A stretch of DNA of 64,000 nt from Capra hircus (Eukaryota; Chordata; Mammalia; Artiodactyla; Bovidae), in assembly GCF_001704415.2 (NCBI RefSeq), contig NC_030811.1:6982722-7046721 (forward strand), given 5' to 3'. Below are positions 46,841-60,150 of the stretch, piece by piece. The notes beneath the pieces were generated by a model. That model searched no databases, was not told where the DNA came from, and saw nothing but the letters and a program-made list of their open reading frames with translations. Within the stretch, counting starts at the first letter, position 1, and the number at the start of each line of letters is the position of its first letter. The translations under genes and the position numbers were made by a program.

Positions 46841-47221
46841 GCTAATAAGAAATACCAAGACTTAGAAATATTTTAATTAATTATTGAATATACTGCCAAA
46901 AAATCCATAAATTTTATTTTATGTAAATTATAATTCAATAAAGAAGAAAAATACACAATTTTGGATGTGAGCAGGATAGTCAATTGTGGGAGACTGATTG
47001 TAAAACTGGCCCAAGTTGTCACACTACCTTGTCTCCTGGCCCTTTTACAATGTAAATTTCGATTTCTACCCATGCAGAGTTGGGATCTATTTTTCCACCT
47101 CTTGAAGCTCAAAGCTGCAAAGGCCTTGCAGTTTTACTTTCAATAGTTTCTGCCCTTTTAAGCATTTAAAATGCTTGACATTTTAATTTGACACCCCTGT
47201 TTCAACCCACATACTATCTTC
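46841..47221. other. No gene recognised
   Basis: Short AT-rich stretch without a coding frame or a repeat that I can name. Confidence 0.4.
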
Positions 47222-47283
47222 TCAATATCAGTAACCTCAGATATGCAGATGACACGACCCTTAATGGCAGAAAGCAAAGAAGA
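47222..47283 (+). mobile_element. BovB reverse transcriptase shard
   Basis: About 60 bases coding for VTSDMQMTR / NLRYADDTTL-type BovB text (AACCTCAGATATGCAGATGA), cut off where the L1 3' end begins. Confidence 0.75.
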
Positions 47284-48999
47284 ATTTTTTAAAAATTTAT
47301 TTATTTTAGTTGGAGGCTAATTACTTTACAATATTGTAGTGGTTTTTGCCATACATTGATATGAATCAGCCATGGGTTTACATGTGTTCCCCATCCTGAA
47401 CACCCCTCCCACCTCCTTCCCCATCCCATCCCTCAGGGTATTCCTAGTGCACCAGCCCTAAGCACCCTGTCTCATGCATCAAACCTGGACTGGAGATCTG
47501 TTTCACATATTATAATATACATGTTTCAATGCTATTCTCTCAGATCATCCCACCCTCGCCTTCTCCCACAGAGACCAAAGGAGTGTTCTATATATCTGGG
47601 TCTCTTTTCTGTCTCACATATAGGGTTATCGTAACCATCTTTTCTAAATCCCATATATATGTGTTAGTATGCTGTATTGGTGTTTTTCTTTCTGGCTTAC
47701 TTCACTCTGTATAATAGGCTCCAGTTTCATCCATCTCATTGGAACTGATTCAAATACATTCTTTTTAATGGCTGAGTAATATTCCATTATGTATATGTAC
47801 CACAGCTTTCTTATCCATTCATTTGCTGATGGACATCTAGGTTGCTTCCATGTCCTGGCTATTATAAACAGTGCTGTGATGAACATTGCGGTATATGTGT
47901 TTCTTTCAATTCTGGTTTCCTTGGTGTGTACGCCCAGCAGTGGGATTGCTGGGTCATAAGGCAGTTCTATTTCCGGTTTTTTAAGGAATCTCCACACTGT
48001 TCTCCATAGTGGCTGTACTAGTTTGCATTCCCACCAACAGTGTAAGAGGGTTCCCTTTTCTCCACACCCTCTCCAGCATTTATTGTTTGTAGATTTTGGG
48101 ATAGCAGCCATTCTGACGTGTGAAATTGTACCTCATTGTGGTTTTGATTTGCATTTCTCTGATAATGAGTGATGTTGAGCATCTTTTCATGTGTTTGTTA
48201 GCCATCTGTGTGTCTTTGAAGAAATGTCTGTTTAGTTCTTTGGCCCATTTTTTGATTGGGTCATTTACTTTTCTGGAATTGAGCTGCAGGAGTTGTTTGT
48301 ATATTTTTTGAGATTAATTCTTTGTCAGTTGCTTCATTTGCTATTATTTTCTCCCATTCAGAAGGCTGTCTTTTCACTTTGCTTATAGTTTCCTTCGTTG
48401 TGCAAAAGCTTTTAAGTTTAATTAGGTGCCATTTGTTTATTTTTGCTTTTATTTCCAATATTCTAGGAGGTGGGTCATAGAGGATCCTGCTGTGATTTTA
48501 TGTCGGAGAGTGTTTTGCCTACATTCTCCTCTAGGAGTTTTATAGTTTCTGGTCTGACATTTAGATCTTTAATCCATTTTGAGTTTATTTTGTGTATTGT
48601 GTTAGAAAGTGTTCTAGTTTCATTCTTTTACCAGTGGTTGACCACTTGTTAAAGAGATTGTCTTTTCTCCATTGTATGTTCTTGCTTTGTTTGTCAAAGA
48701 TAAGGTGTCCATAGGTGTGTGGATTTATCTCTGGGCTTTCTATTTTGTTCCATTGATCTATATTTCTGCCTTTGTGCCAGTACCATACTGTCTTGATGAC
48801 TGTGGCTTTGTAGTAGAGCCTGAAGTCAGGCAGGTTGATTCCTCCGGTTCCATTCTTCTTTCTCAAGATTGCTTTGGCTATTCGAGGTTTTTTGTATTTC
48901 CATAAATTGTGAAATTATTTGTTCTAGTTCTGTGAAAAAATATCACTGGTAGCTTGATAGGGATTGCATTGAATCTATAGATTGCTTTGGGTAATATAA
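47284..48999 (-). mobile_element. L1 LINE 3' end
   Basis: Antisense L1: 3' UTR from 47,284, then ORF2 C-terminus (frames 47,644-48,111 with CWRGCGEKGTLLHCWWECK and 48,585-48,866). It is cut at about 48,999 in the middle of ORF2, where an error-rich copy of 35.93-46.50 kb begins. The cut could be a normal 5' truncation or the edge of an assembly patch. Confidence 0.9.
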
Positions 49000-51900
49000 G
49001 TTCCTAACTTCACTTTCTGCCATAAGGGTGGTGGTCATCTTGCATATCTGGAGGTTATTGATATTTCCCCTGGCAAATTCTGATTCTAGCTGTGCTTCAT
49101 CCAGCCTGGCATTTTGCATAATATAATACTCCCACATATACATTTTAAATAAGCATGGTAACAATATATCAGCACTTGATGTACTCCTTTTCCCAATTTG
49201 AAAGCCAGTCCATGTTCCCCTGTCCAGTTTCTGAATGTTCCTTATTGACCATGCATACAGGTTTCTCGAAGGAGGCAAGGTAAGGTGGTCTGGTAATTCC
49301 GTTGTTTAAGAAGTGTTCCACAGTTTGTTGTGATCCACACTCAGTCAAAGGCTTATAATGTATCAAGAAGCAAAGAGAGTGTTTTTTCTGGAAATTCCTT
49401 GGCTTCTTACTAATTATTCCAAAATGTAAAAATGCTCCTCAGTTCACAGAACTGGCCTCAGCCTGGATTGCTCGCAGGCTGTCGTTTGCCCACCCCGTCT
49501 TAGAGGAGGTTTCCATCAATGGTTGAGCTTGATGTAGTGAACATCTTGGAACCCCAAAGTCACACAAATCACGTGTGATAACCTGTAGAAATTTGGGGAA
49601 GGGTGGCATTGCACATTCAGTGGTAAGAAAAGAGAAGGTCGGGAAGCACTGGGATGAAGTCTGAGTGGTGTCACCACCGAGTCAGTGGAAAGAGGAAACT
49701 GATGAGGAAGGGTCTGGGTGACCCCTTCCAACTTCTCCTCCTATGGATAGCTGCCCATCCTTCATACCGCTGTAGGGGAGACCACACGGTCACACAAGCT
49801 TCTGTGATGGGTGGGTAAGTGATGAGCTCTCTGTGATGCCCAACTCATTGTCCATGTCCCCGCTGGTGATAAGGTGCAGTTTATCTCAACAGTGGCTACG
49901 CCATAACGCGATTTCAAACTGTGCAAGGAGAGTTATGTTAGAGCTCCTCAAAACCCTTGAAACACCAAGCAATCTCGGAGTTCTCAGATCAAGGACCTCC
50001 TCACTCAGTGTAGTCTTCCGCAAACTGTCTGACCCAAGTTGGCGCTTTCCCTTCCTTGACTTCATGCCAGTCCCGCTCCACCACGATGAGCTGAGTGCTG
50101 AGGGGCGGTTCTGCTGGTCACCAGGGATCTGAGGGAAGTAAGGCCAAAGACACCTGTGCAGTAAGGGAGGAAGGCTGGTAAAACGAGGATGAGCGGAAGT
50201 GAGAGTCCACACAGGAAAGCAAGAGTAGCCCATCGCTGGTCACGTACTAGAGAAAGCTCGCGCAGTAAAAAGAACCCAGTGTGGCCATTGAATAAATTAA
50301 ACTAAAATGGGTGTGAGAGAAATTTGTCGCGCCTGGGATGTCAACCAAGAGAGAGTACAGGCTTTGGGGGCAGAGGCGCGTTGGCCAGGGTGGGCCAGGG
50401 CTTCTAAAAAGACGTGCCGGCCCCCTTCCCAGGACTGACTTCAGGCAGAGGAGGCAGGCAAGCCATTCAGAATCACAGTAATCCAAATCTGTGCCCCAAC
50501 TGGTAATGCTGGTCAGGCAAGGAGATTGAGAATCACTGAGGAGCAGGGAGGGACTTGGACTGGGGTGGGTTAAAGGCTTTTCACCGAGATTTTTAACCAG
50601 GTAGGGATTTTAGGAAGATCACGCTGCAGCAATGTGTGGTTGGACAAATAAGTGTGAGCCTAGGAACATGGCATCACACTTCAGAATAAAAAGAATTCCA
50701 TCTCAGCACCATACAGGGCTGAGCCTAACGGGAGGTGTGGGGATGGAGAGGACATGAAAAGGAAATGGCACGAGAGAGGGATGAATTGACACAAAGATGG
50801 CACTGAATCAAAGTCAGGAGGAGCCACGCTTTCTGTCGCCTCCGGGGACCCTGGCTCCCTCTGCTCTGGCCCTCAGAGGAGCTGGGCTGAGCAGAGAGAG
50901 GCCAGAGCTTAGATTCTGGTGGAGTCGACATTGAAGCCCTCTGGGCTGGGCAGGCTCCTCCTCCCTCCAGGAAAGGCACTGGACCAGGAACGCACTAAAA
51001 GAAAGCTGGAGGGAGAGAACCAGGAATATTTGCAATAGAGGACAGAGACAGGGGTCATGCCCTCACCTTGGTTGTTCGCCAAGTAATGTCCTTGAAAGTG
51101 TTCAAATATGAGCTTCTGATTCTGCCCTCAAACTGTTACAGAAAGGGGATCCCTTCGCAGGCCGAAAGGGTCTTGCTAACATCGAAATGAATTGTCTGAG
51201 AAGCAACAGGAGCTGATAAAGCAAGAGAATTTTGGGAAGGGCCCACCGAGGGGAGATCAGTAGGGTGAGGGAACCAGGGGAAACTGCTCGCCATGTGGCT
51301 CCCCCAAATTAAGATCTATCGAGGTTTCATGGTGATGGGATTAGTTTCGCAGTATGATCTTTGGCCAATCTATTCTCGGCTGCAGGGATCCTATACCTGG
51401 TGTGCATGCTTTCTTGGTCAAGATGGATGCAAGCAAGAAGGATTCTAAGAGCGGTGCTAGAAGCATGTGGCTTTCTCTCTTTTGACGCATTTCATAACTA
51501 TATCCAGTTTGGTGGAGAGATATATTATTGGCTATAAGACTAAATAGGATATTATATAGATAGAAGTAACTCAACAAGTGTTACTGTGGTGCCTGGCCAC
51601 GGGTGGGAAGATTTAGATAAGTAGTGCAGTCAAGCAGATTGACCTAACAAAAGGGTGAAAGGAAGACAGAAAAGACCCGCAGTAGGCCATCCGCATTTCG
51701 CTCTGCCTTCTCATCAATTAGTCAATTAGATCGAAGAGAATAAGTCGCAGCTCAGAGGAATAATTTCACATTCTTCAAGATTCAGGGAAGCCCGCTTCAG
51801 GAATTCAGTGGAATAGTATGATTCATATAGCAGGAGCTTTAGCTGTACATGAGGGTTTCCTGATACTAGGAAAAGAGAAGTTCTTTGCTATATATATTTT

Positions 51901-52082
51901 TGCGATTTTAAGAAGTTCACAATTGAGATATCATGTAGAGGGATCGTACTGTATTTTTATGCTGGTCTGCTGGTCAGGTGACCTTTAGATGTTGGCTACC
52001 TAGCAGACTTGTGCTGAAGAAAGAAATGAGTTAGCACTTTTCAGCAAATAAAGTATTTTTAAGTTAATGTACAATTTTTTTA

Positions 52083-52310
52083 GGGCTTCCCTAGTGAGCT
52101 CAGTGGTAAAGAATCGCACATAGCAATGCAAAGAGATACGGTCAGATATCCTGGGATGGGGAAGATCCCAGGAGAGAAATAAATGCAAAAGCCACCCAAG
52201 TATCTTATAAGGTTTGAGAAAATCTAGGGACAGACGAGCATATGGGCTACAGTCCATGGGGCCAATCAAAAGACTTGGAGAGGGACTTAGCGACTGAACA
52301 ATAACACAGA
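52083..52310 (+). mobile_element. Error-rich Bov-tA SINE copy
   Basis: Counterpart of 38,957-39,170, with multiple one-base insertions. The MLT1-like remnant follows at about 52,340-52,520. Confidence 0.75.
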
Positions 52311-52804
52311 CAATTAAAGGAAAAGGAAGAAACTAAGATCTCTCCTCTCCACCAGATAGGACAACAGCAACCAAAAGGGGGGTTATCGCAGACAGCCAAA
52401 ATCGCCCACTAATTATAGATCATTGGAGATAACCAGCCTCAGAGCAGTGAGATATAATTTTCTGGATTACCACGTAAGTCTTTGCATATATTAGATTTAT
52501 AGCAACGCTTAACTGACAAAAAAGAATAATAAATGCGTCTTGAGGAGGAAGAGAAGAAAAGATACAAAAGGAAAAGACAGAAGGATAGCACCCTGAAGTC
52601 AATCAGCATCACACCCGTCTATCCCAACCTCAGTACGGCTGGGCTCAGAGGAATATTCTTTTAGATTTCGAAGAATAGAGGGGAGCTCACACAGGCTGGT
52701 GAATAAATCCCAGATGGGCCAAGTTTTTTAGGATCACTCCTTTGGGGTTATGGGATTATTCAACGCTTTGCCAGACCCTCTCCCTATTCTGGCCCAGCCA
52801 GAAG

Positions 52805-54300
52805 GCTCAGTTCAGTCAACTCAGTTTGTGTGGATCTTTGGGACCCCTATGATATATTCAGCAGCTCCCTGTCCATCAGCCAACTGCCCAGAGTTCACTC
52901 AGCACTCATGAGTCCATGAGATGCAGTGATGGCCATCCAGCCATTCTATCCTCTGGTCTCACTCTCCACTCTGCCCTAATCCAATCCCCCGGCATCAGAG
53001 TTTTTCCAGTGAGTCAACTCTTCCGATGAGGTGGGCCAAAATATGGAGTTTCAGCTTTAGCATCATTGTAAACAGAAATCGCGCAGGCTGGATCTCCTCC
53101 AAATGACTGGTTGGATCTTCCTTGCAGTCCAAGGATCTCTCAGAGTCTCTCCACACCAAGCTTTCGAACAGCATCAAATTCTTTGGCGCTCAGCTTTACT
53201 TTCAGCAGTCCAACTCTTCAATCCTACATGACCACTGGAAAAACGCATAGTCTTGACTAGACGGACCTTTGTTGGCAAAGTAATGTCTGTGCTTTGTGAA
53301 GTCTAGCTATAGGTTGCTCATACTTTCGGCCTTCCGAGGAGTAAGTGTCTTTTAATTTCATGGCTGAGAGTCACCATCTGGCAGTGATTTGGAGCCCCCA
53401 AAATAGTCCTGACACTGTTTCTATGTTTACATTTGGATTTCCGATGAAGTGATGGGCCAGATTCATGATCTTCGTTTTCTGAATGTTGAGCTTTAAGCTA
53501 ACTTGTGTCACTCTCCACTTTCACAGCTCATCAGAGGTTTTCTAGGCATCCTCTTACCTTTCTGACCATAAGGGAGGGCACTGATACTTGCTTACTCTGA
53601 GCGTTACTTGATATTTCTGCCCGGCAATCTGATTCCACTTGATGTTTCTTCAGTGCAGCGATCCTCATGATGTACTCTGCATAGAAGTTAAATAAGCAGA
53701 GGTGACATATATCAGCCTTGATTACTGCTTTTCCTATTTGGACTAGTCTGTGTTCCATGTCCGTTCTAACTAGTTTGCTTCCTGAACTGCATATAGGTTA
53801 TCTCAGAGGCAGGTCAAGTGTTGTTTGGTATTTTCACATCTACTTTAGAATTTCCCATAGTTTTGTGGTGATTCCACACCTCAAGGCTTTTTGCATAGTC
53901 AATAAAGCAGAAATAGATGATTTTCTGGAACTCTGCTTGCTTTTTGCATTGATCCAGCGATGTTGGCAATTTGATTCTCTGGTTCCTACTGCCTTTTCTA
54001 AACCAGCTTGAACAATCAGGGAGTTCACGCTTCACGTGATTGCTGAAGCGCTGGCTTGAGAATTCTGGAGCAATTTACTTTAGCTAGCATGTGAAATGAG
54101 TGCATTGTGAGTGAATTTAGCATTCTTATTGGACTATTGCCTTTCTTGGTTGAATGAAAACGACCTTTTCTACGTCCTGTGGGCCACTGCTGAGTTTTTC
54201 CAAATTGTGCTGGCATACTTGAGTGCAGGCAGCTTTCCAGAGCATCATCTTTCAAGGGATTTGAAATAGCTCAACCGGAATCCATCACCGTCCACGTAGC
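52805..54300 (-). mobile_element. Error-rich BovB copy
   Basis: Counterpart of 39,653-41,115. The reverse transcriptase frame is shattered into pieces under 80 codons (for example 53,814-54,035), unlike the cleaner original. Confidence 0.85.
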
Positions 54301-55244
54301 TTTGCTCGCAGACACAGTCTAAGTTTGTGATATCATTCTCCTTTCTGTTCCTCCCATGCATCTCTTCATCGCCAAACACCCACTGCAAGGAATAGGTTGG
54401 TGGGAAATGGGAAATGAAACCAATAAGGTCTTTGATGGGAAGAAATCTGAAATTGTATGAATCACAATTTCTCCCCTTGGTTTTGTGTTTCAATCTTAAG
54501 GAAAAAAGAAAATAATAAATACTTATTTGGTACATGAGTGTTGTAAATCTCCAACTTCTAATACTGTGGCTTGTCTTATTTTGTTCCCGCCTTTTTCTGT
54601 CTGTTTTTAGCTTGTTGAATTCTTGAAAGGTTTCCGGGATTTTTCTGACTCTCGTTACCATATGAGAGGCATCACACTTCAACATTATATGTGTCTTATT
54701 GATGATTAGCCTTTTTTACCTAAGAATGTAAGTGTCTTCCTTTACCTGGAGAGAGATACGTATTGTCCTGAAACCGACTTGATATTATATAGCCACTTGT
54801 AGTTTCATCGTTTCTTATCTTATTGCATCATGTATGCTTTTGCATCTCTCTATTCTTTCAACTCTCTGTGTTCTTGATGTTTAGAGGTGAGATTTTCTTA
54901 GATCTAGTATTTGCAGGTAGGTCTTTCTTTTATTTATACCTCAATCTGTTCTTATATCTCTGAAGAGTTAGAGATACTTGGAGCATCTAAATATGGATAT
55001 TGATATAGTGTTGATATAACAATTGTACATCATCTTCTAATTCTGACTTTTATGTATAGGTATCACCACCTGTCGTTTTTGTTTGTTTTTCTTTGCTTAT
55101 CTTTCGCATTGTTTTAATTGTAGCAAGGTTTATTTATAGCCTTTTCATTTTTATTATCACGTCTACTGTTTGTTAGGCTATACCTGATTTACTATTTTCT
55201 TTAGTGATGTTGAACGGTGTAAGTCGAATTATTCGAATCAGTAA

Positions 55245-56125
55245 CACTTCAAGTCGCTCAGTCATGTCCAACGTGGTTTTTCGCAACCTAATGGACTACA
55301 GCATGCCGAATAGTGCCTCTCGCGTTATTAAGCCATCAACAACTTGTCCAAGGTGGAGCTTATGCTTCAAACATATTTCCATTGAGGGTGATGCCTATCT
55401 TAACCATCTTCATCTACGTGTCGTCGGCAACTGTTTCTCCTTCGTGATGCAGGGGCTCTAATCTCTTCCTGAGCATCAGGGTCTGTTAGCAAAATGAGTC
55501 AGCTCTTTGAGAATACAGGTGGCCAAATGTTAACTGGAGTTTTTGCAGCTTTCATCCATAGCTTCTTCCAATCGAAGACATTCAGTGACTGATAATCTTG
55601 CACTTTAGTGATGACTGGCATGGTTCTCGTATTCAGGTTCGAAGGATCCCGAACACAGTAGCTCAGTTTCAATTGCCTCTCTACCCCTCATCCTCAGGTC
55701 AAGTTATTCACAGTATTCTCTTCACATATATGATACAGTTTTAGAATCAATCATATCTTTCGCGTGTTTTTGGACTCGACAACTATGGACCATCCTTTAC
55801 AACTGACATATCTTTTATTTTGCCCCTTCACACTACTTTCTGCACTTATTAGATTTTGAGAGTCTCGTTGTTACATTTTAAGTGGACAACAAACGAGCTT
55901 CCCTTGTTGACTCAGTGATAAAAAAACCATCCACCTGCGCAATTGCAGGAAGACTAGGGGCTCAATCGCTGGGTCAGGAAGATCCTCTGGAGAAAAAAAA
56001 CTGGTAAAACACTCAGTATTCCTTGCCTAGGAAATCCGCAATGGGACAGAGAAGTGCTGGCAGGTACAGTCCCCATGGGGTACAAAAGGTAGGCATAACT
56101 TAGTGACGTAAAGAACAACAGAATA
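55245..56125. mobile_element. Error-rich BovB tail and Bov-tA copies
   Basis: Counterparts of 41,950-42,282 (here about 55,245-55,640, minus) and 42,434-42,646 (here about 55,895-56,125, plus). The part at 55,200-55,620 is the most corrupted text of the block. Confidence 0.7.
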
Positions 56126-56374
56126 TAAACTCCACGAGTATATTGATTCTTAGCTTGTCTTTAAAGCAACTCAGTCTTTGGAAAATTTAGATGATGAAAT
56201 AATTGACTCTTTTTTAAAATTTATCCAGTTAATTCTTGGTCTATGGTCTGTCATTGTCTTTTGTGATCGCCGACTTGTCATTCCATCTTCTTGGTCCACT
56301 TCCATCCATCTGGACCCATCTATGGATCAGTCCAGAAGCAGCTTGTTGCTCAGTGTCTAGAGAACAGTCCTCTA

Positions 56375-59300
56375 CACAGGATACTTAGAAACATTGTTTG
56401 AATTGGTTCCAATAGATCACCTGGCAACGAAGTTAATATCACACCAAGTTTTTAAGCTTCCGCAGTGCACGAAAAAAGCTATGTTCAACTACAACTGTAG
56501 CATTAAGTGTACAATAGAGTTTTGTCTAAAAATTATGTACATACTGAATTTATAATCACTGACAACCATCATCTAATCTAAGCCTTTGGTGAGTCATAGA
56601 TCTGTTTGCTCAGTGAGAGTCTGTTGCCTTCATGTTGAGGAACTGCTGACAATCAAGAGTGAAGGTGGGTGCTGCTTAAGGCTGGCATGGCTGAGGCAAA
56701 TTCCTTAAGATAAGACAACAATAGAGTTTGTCCACATCAATTAACTTTTCCCTTTCATAAATGATTTTCTGTAACATGCATTGCTATTTCTCATATTTTA
56801 CCCACTGTAGAGCTCTTTAAATTGGAATCAATTTTCTCAAACTCTGCTGCTGGCTTTAATCAATTGTTGTAATTTGTTCAGTCAGTAAGTTGTGTCTGAT
56901 CTTTGCAACCTACTATGGGCTGGAAAAAAAAAGCACTCTGGGATTCCCTGTCTTCACTATCTCCAGAGGTTGCTCAAACATCATTTTCCATTGAAGCAGT
57001 GATGATTCGCACCGTCTCAATCGCTCTGTCTCTCGGCTCTTCCTCCTGCCTTCAGTCTTTCCGCAGCATCAGGGTCTTTTTCGCAGGTGAATCAAGCTGC
57101 TTTGCATCAGGCGGCAAAGTACTGTAGCTTCAGCTACAGCATGTGCTGTGATTTAGTACTCGAGTCAAGGTACCGCTCTTTGGGACCCCATGGACTACAG
57201 TCTGGCCAGGCTCCTTTGTCCTATGGGGATTCTCAAGACAAAACACTTGGAGTGGGTTGCCATGCCCTCCTCCCAGCGGGATCGTTCCCACCCAGGATCG
57301 GAGAGCGCAGGATCTCCTGGATTGCAGCGTGATTCTTTCTCTGTGAGCCACCAGGGCAGTCATACAGTTCTTACCAAGAATATTCAGGATTGATTCGCTT
57401 TAAGAATTGACTGGTTTTTCTCGTCCATTGCGTCCAAAGGTGATCTCAAGAGTCTTCTCCTAGCAACCAAGTTTCAAAGCATCAATGCTTCGGTGGCTAA
57501 AGGCTTTGTTTTAGCATGACTACGGAAAATCCATAGCTTTGACTATATGGAGGCTTTTGTTGACAAGTGATGTCCTCTGATTTTTAGCATGCTGTCTACG
57601 GTTTGTCATTGCTTCTTCTCCAAGGAGCAAGCATCTTTTTATTCATGTGTTGAGTCCTTAAAATCACCTATGAAAGGATCAGAATCAGCTTTTTCAAATC
57701 CTGTTAATGTTGATATTTTGACCTCTTCCTGTGAATCATGATATTCTGTAATGGGCATCTAGATTAATGAGGTATTTCCAGATGATTAGCTACTAGTTTG
57801 GCCAGATGGCAATAAAGGAATCACCTATATATGGTAGCTATAGCCGCTATGAAGTGTATTCCCTAAATAATAAGATCCAAAATTCAACAAATTACTCCTT
57901 GATAGCAGGGTATGAAATGGATGTGTTCACGGCATGAAACAACATTAATCTCCAGTACATTTCCACCAGAGCTTCTTGTGTTGAACGCAAGGGCATTGTC
58001 ATTAGCCAGTAAATATTTTTAAAAGGGATCTTTTCGCCCTGAGCAGTAGGTCTCAACAGTGCGGATTAAACATCTATTTAGCAAAACCATGTTTGGCAAA
58101 CAGATGGGCTGTCATCCAAAGTTTGTTGTTCCAATGTGTAAGTAGCAGGCAGAGTAGATTTAGGCATAATTCATAAGGACCCTAAGGATTTCTCAGCAAT
58201 GGTCAACTGAGCACATTGGTTCAACTTAAAGTCAATTCTGAGTATGTTAATCTCTAGAAAAGAGAGTCAGCATGATCCTTGAAGATTTGACGGCCAGGCA
58301 TTGACTCTCTGGCTTCTCCAAAAGTGCTAGTGCATAAGAATCCACTGCCAATGCAGGAACTGCAGGAGACACAGGTTCGATCCCTGGGTCAGAAAGATCT
58401 CTCTGGAGAGGATGGTAACCCACTCCAATCATTCTTGCTTTCGAGAATCCACATAGGACATAGGAGCCTAGGTGGGCTATCAGTCATGGGATTGTAAAGA
58501 GTAGATATATGACTTAGCATACTAAGCATGATGCATGATTGACTTTCTACTCTGTAACGGTATGAAAGTTTGTAGACATTTTTTTTTTTCAGGCCCCAAG
58601 ATAAGCTGTTACACTTAACTGGAAATCTGTTGTTATTATCTTAGCTAGATCTTCTGAATAACTTTACATGGCGTTTCTCTAGGATCAGCTCCTGCGCTTT
58701 CTGTGCACATTTATGTTATGGAGATGGCTTCTTTCCTCTCAAACTTCATTAACCAACGTCTGCTAGATTTCAAACTTTGTCTTCTGCAGCTTCTATCCTA
58801 GCCTCGCCTTATCTTTAAAGAATTGAAGGAGAGTTTGGACATTTCTCTGGATTAGGCTTTAGCATAATGGAATGCTGTGGCTATATAAACTTCTGTCTCC
58901 GATATCAGAATAGCTTATTTCATTTTCTTATCAGTTTCTAAGGTTCACTGGAGTAGTACCTTTAGTTTTCCTCAAGAACTTTTCTTTGCATTGTAATTCA
59001 GCTAAAGTTTGGCAAAAGTAAAACCTAGCTTCAGCTGTTTTGGATTTTACATGCCTTCTCAGCTAAGTTTCACTCAGTTTAGCTTTTGAATTCAAACTGA
59101 GTGATGTGTTGAACGGCTCCCGTTGTCACTTGAACAGTTAGAGGCAAGCATTGGTTATTAAATTGGCCTATTTGCAATATTGTTTGTTTCTTGGCATAGG
59201 GAAAGACGCCAAAAGAGAGAAAGAGAGAACGGTGAAGGTCTATTAGAGGAGCAATCAGAAAACACACAAGGGTATTCGACCGTCAAGTTCAACTTGTCCC

Positions 59301-59385
59301 TAGTAATGGATGTGGTGTATGCAAGCCAGTGACGATTACAAGAGTAGGCTTCAAAGACCAATGATCCACAGATCATCATGATGGA
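56375..59385 (-). mobile_element. Error-rich Tigger1-like copy with the same nested insertions
   Basis: Counterpart of 42,883-45,762, with BovB at about 56,870-57,655, its nested SINE at about 57,130-57,360, and the second SINE at about 58,310-58,530. The transposase frame visible at 44,340-44,735 is frameshifted here and no longer open. Confidence 0.82.
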
Positions 59386-59529
59386 AGAGGGGCAATGGAA
59401 ATTCACACTGGTTTGTATACATGATTTACTTGAACTTTAACTGAAAACAGCCCAGTTTTTGTGTCTATTAGACATATATGGTTCATGCTGCCTTTAAATC
59501 AAACTGAAGAAAATAATGGCATTTAAGAC

Positions 59530-60150
59530 ATCACAATGAGGGTCCAGTGGTTACAGGATCTGCCTGTCAATTACAGGACACACGATTCGATCTCTGGCCA
59601 GGGAGCTAATATTCCAACCATGCCTGGTGATTAAAAAACGCAAAATGCAAAAGAATATACTTGTAATGAAGTAAAGCTTTAAAAATGTGTCCATCATCAA
59701 AATAATCGTTTTTTAAAAAATCACAGATGGAGAGGAAATTATCTGCGGAGTACAAGTTAGGGTTTGTCATTTTCACTGCAGGTGAGGCACAAGAGTTTGA
59801 ATCCGTGGTCTAGGAACTAAGATTCCATGGTGCCTGAATGAAAATAAATGCTTTTTAAAAATTTCAATTAAAGTGAAATTGGCAGGCATCTAGTACATTT
59901 TTTCATAGAAAGGATCAACAGAAATTAAGAGATTGGATTTTTTTTTAAAGAAAAATGGATAAACTGGAAGAAAGCTGAGATAATTCTAAAAATATGCAAC
60001 CTAGAAGACTTAATCATAAATGAAATAAGAAAATTTGAACAGCGACTAATAATGAGTGACAGAAGATTAAACTGTAATGAAAAACGCTCCCAACAGGAAA
60101 AAGGCCTATACCATATGGCTTCACTTGTGATTCAACCAAACAGTTTTGAG
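59530..60150 (+). mobile_element. Error-rich CHR SINE pair and L1 piece
   Basis: Counterpart of 45,905-46,500. The L1 text (CTTCACTTGTGATTCAACCA) stops at 60,150, immediately before GIMAP5-like exon sequence. Confidence 0.75.

Larger units (their letters stand above)
49000..60150 (+). repeat. Error-rich copy of 35,930-46,500, probable raw long-read gap fill
   Basis: Collinear with 35,930-46,500 throughout, including every SINE, BovB, LTR and the Tigger1-like element, but about 5% longer and broken by small indels. In the first about 220 bases I count roughly fourteen indel events, mostly one-base insertions. The indels fall equally in repeats and unique DNA and wreck every frame present in the original, including the Tigger and BovB pieces. 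Both ends are abrupt: from L1 at about 49,000, and into the middle of a GIMAP5-like exon at 60,151. Biological divergence would not be so indel-heavy and so even. Genes should not be called inside it. Confidence 0.85.

Noticed and set aside
49000..60150. A genuinely ancient third copy of the 36-46 kb region
   Set aside because: The difference is dominated by evenly spread short indels rather than substitutions, and Bov-tA insertions are at identical sites, so the copy cannot be older than those young SINEs. Sequencing error explains it better.
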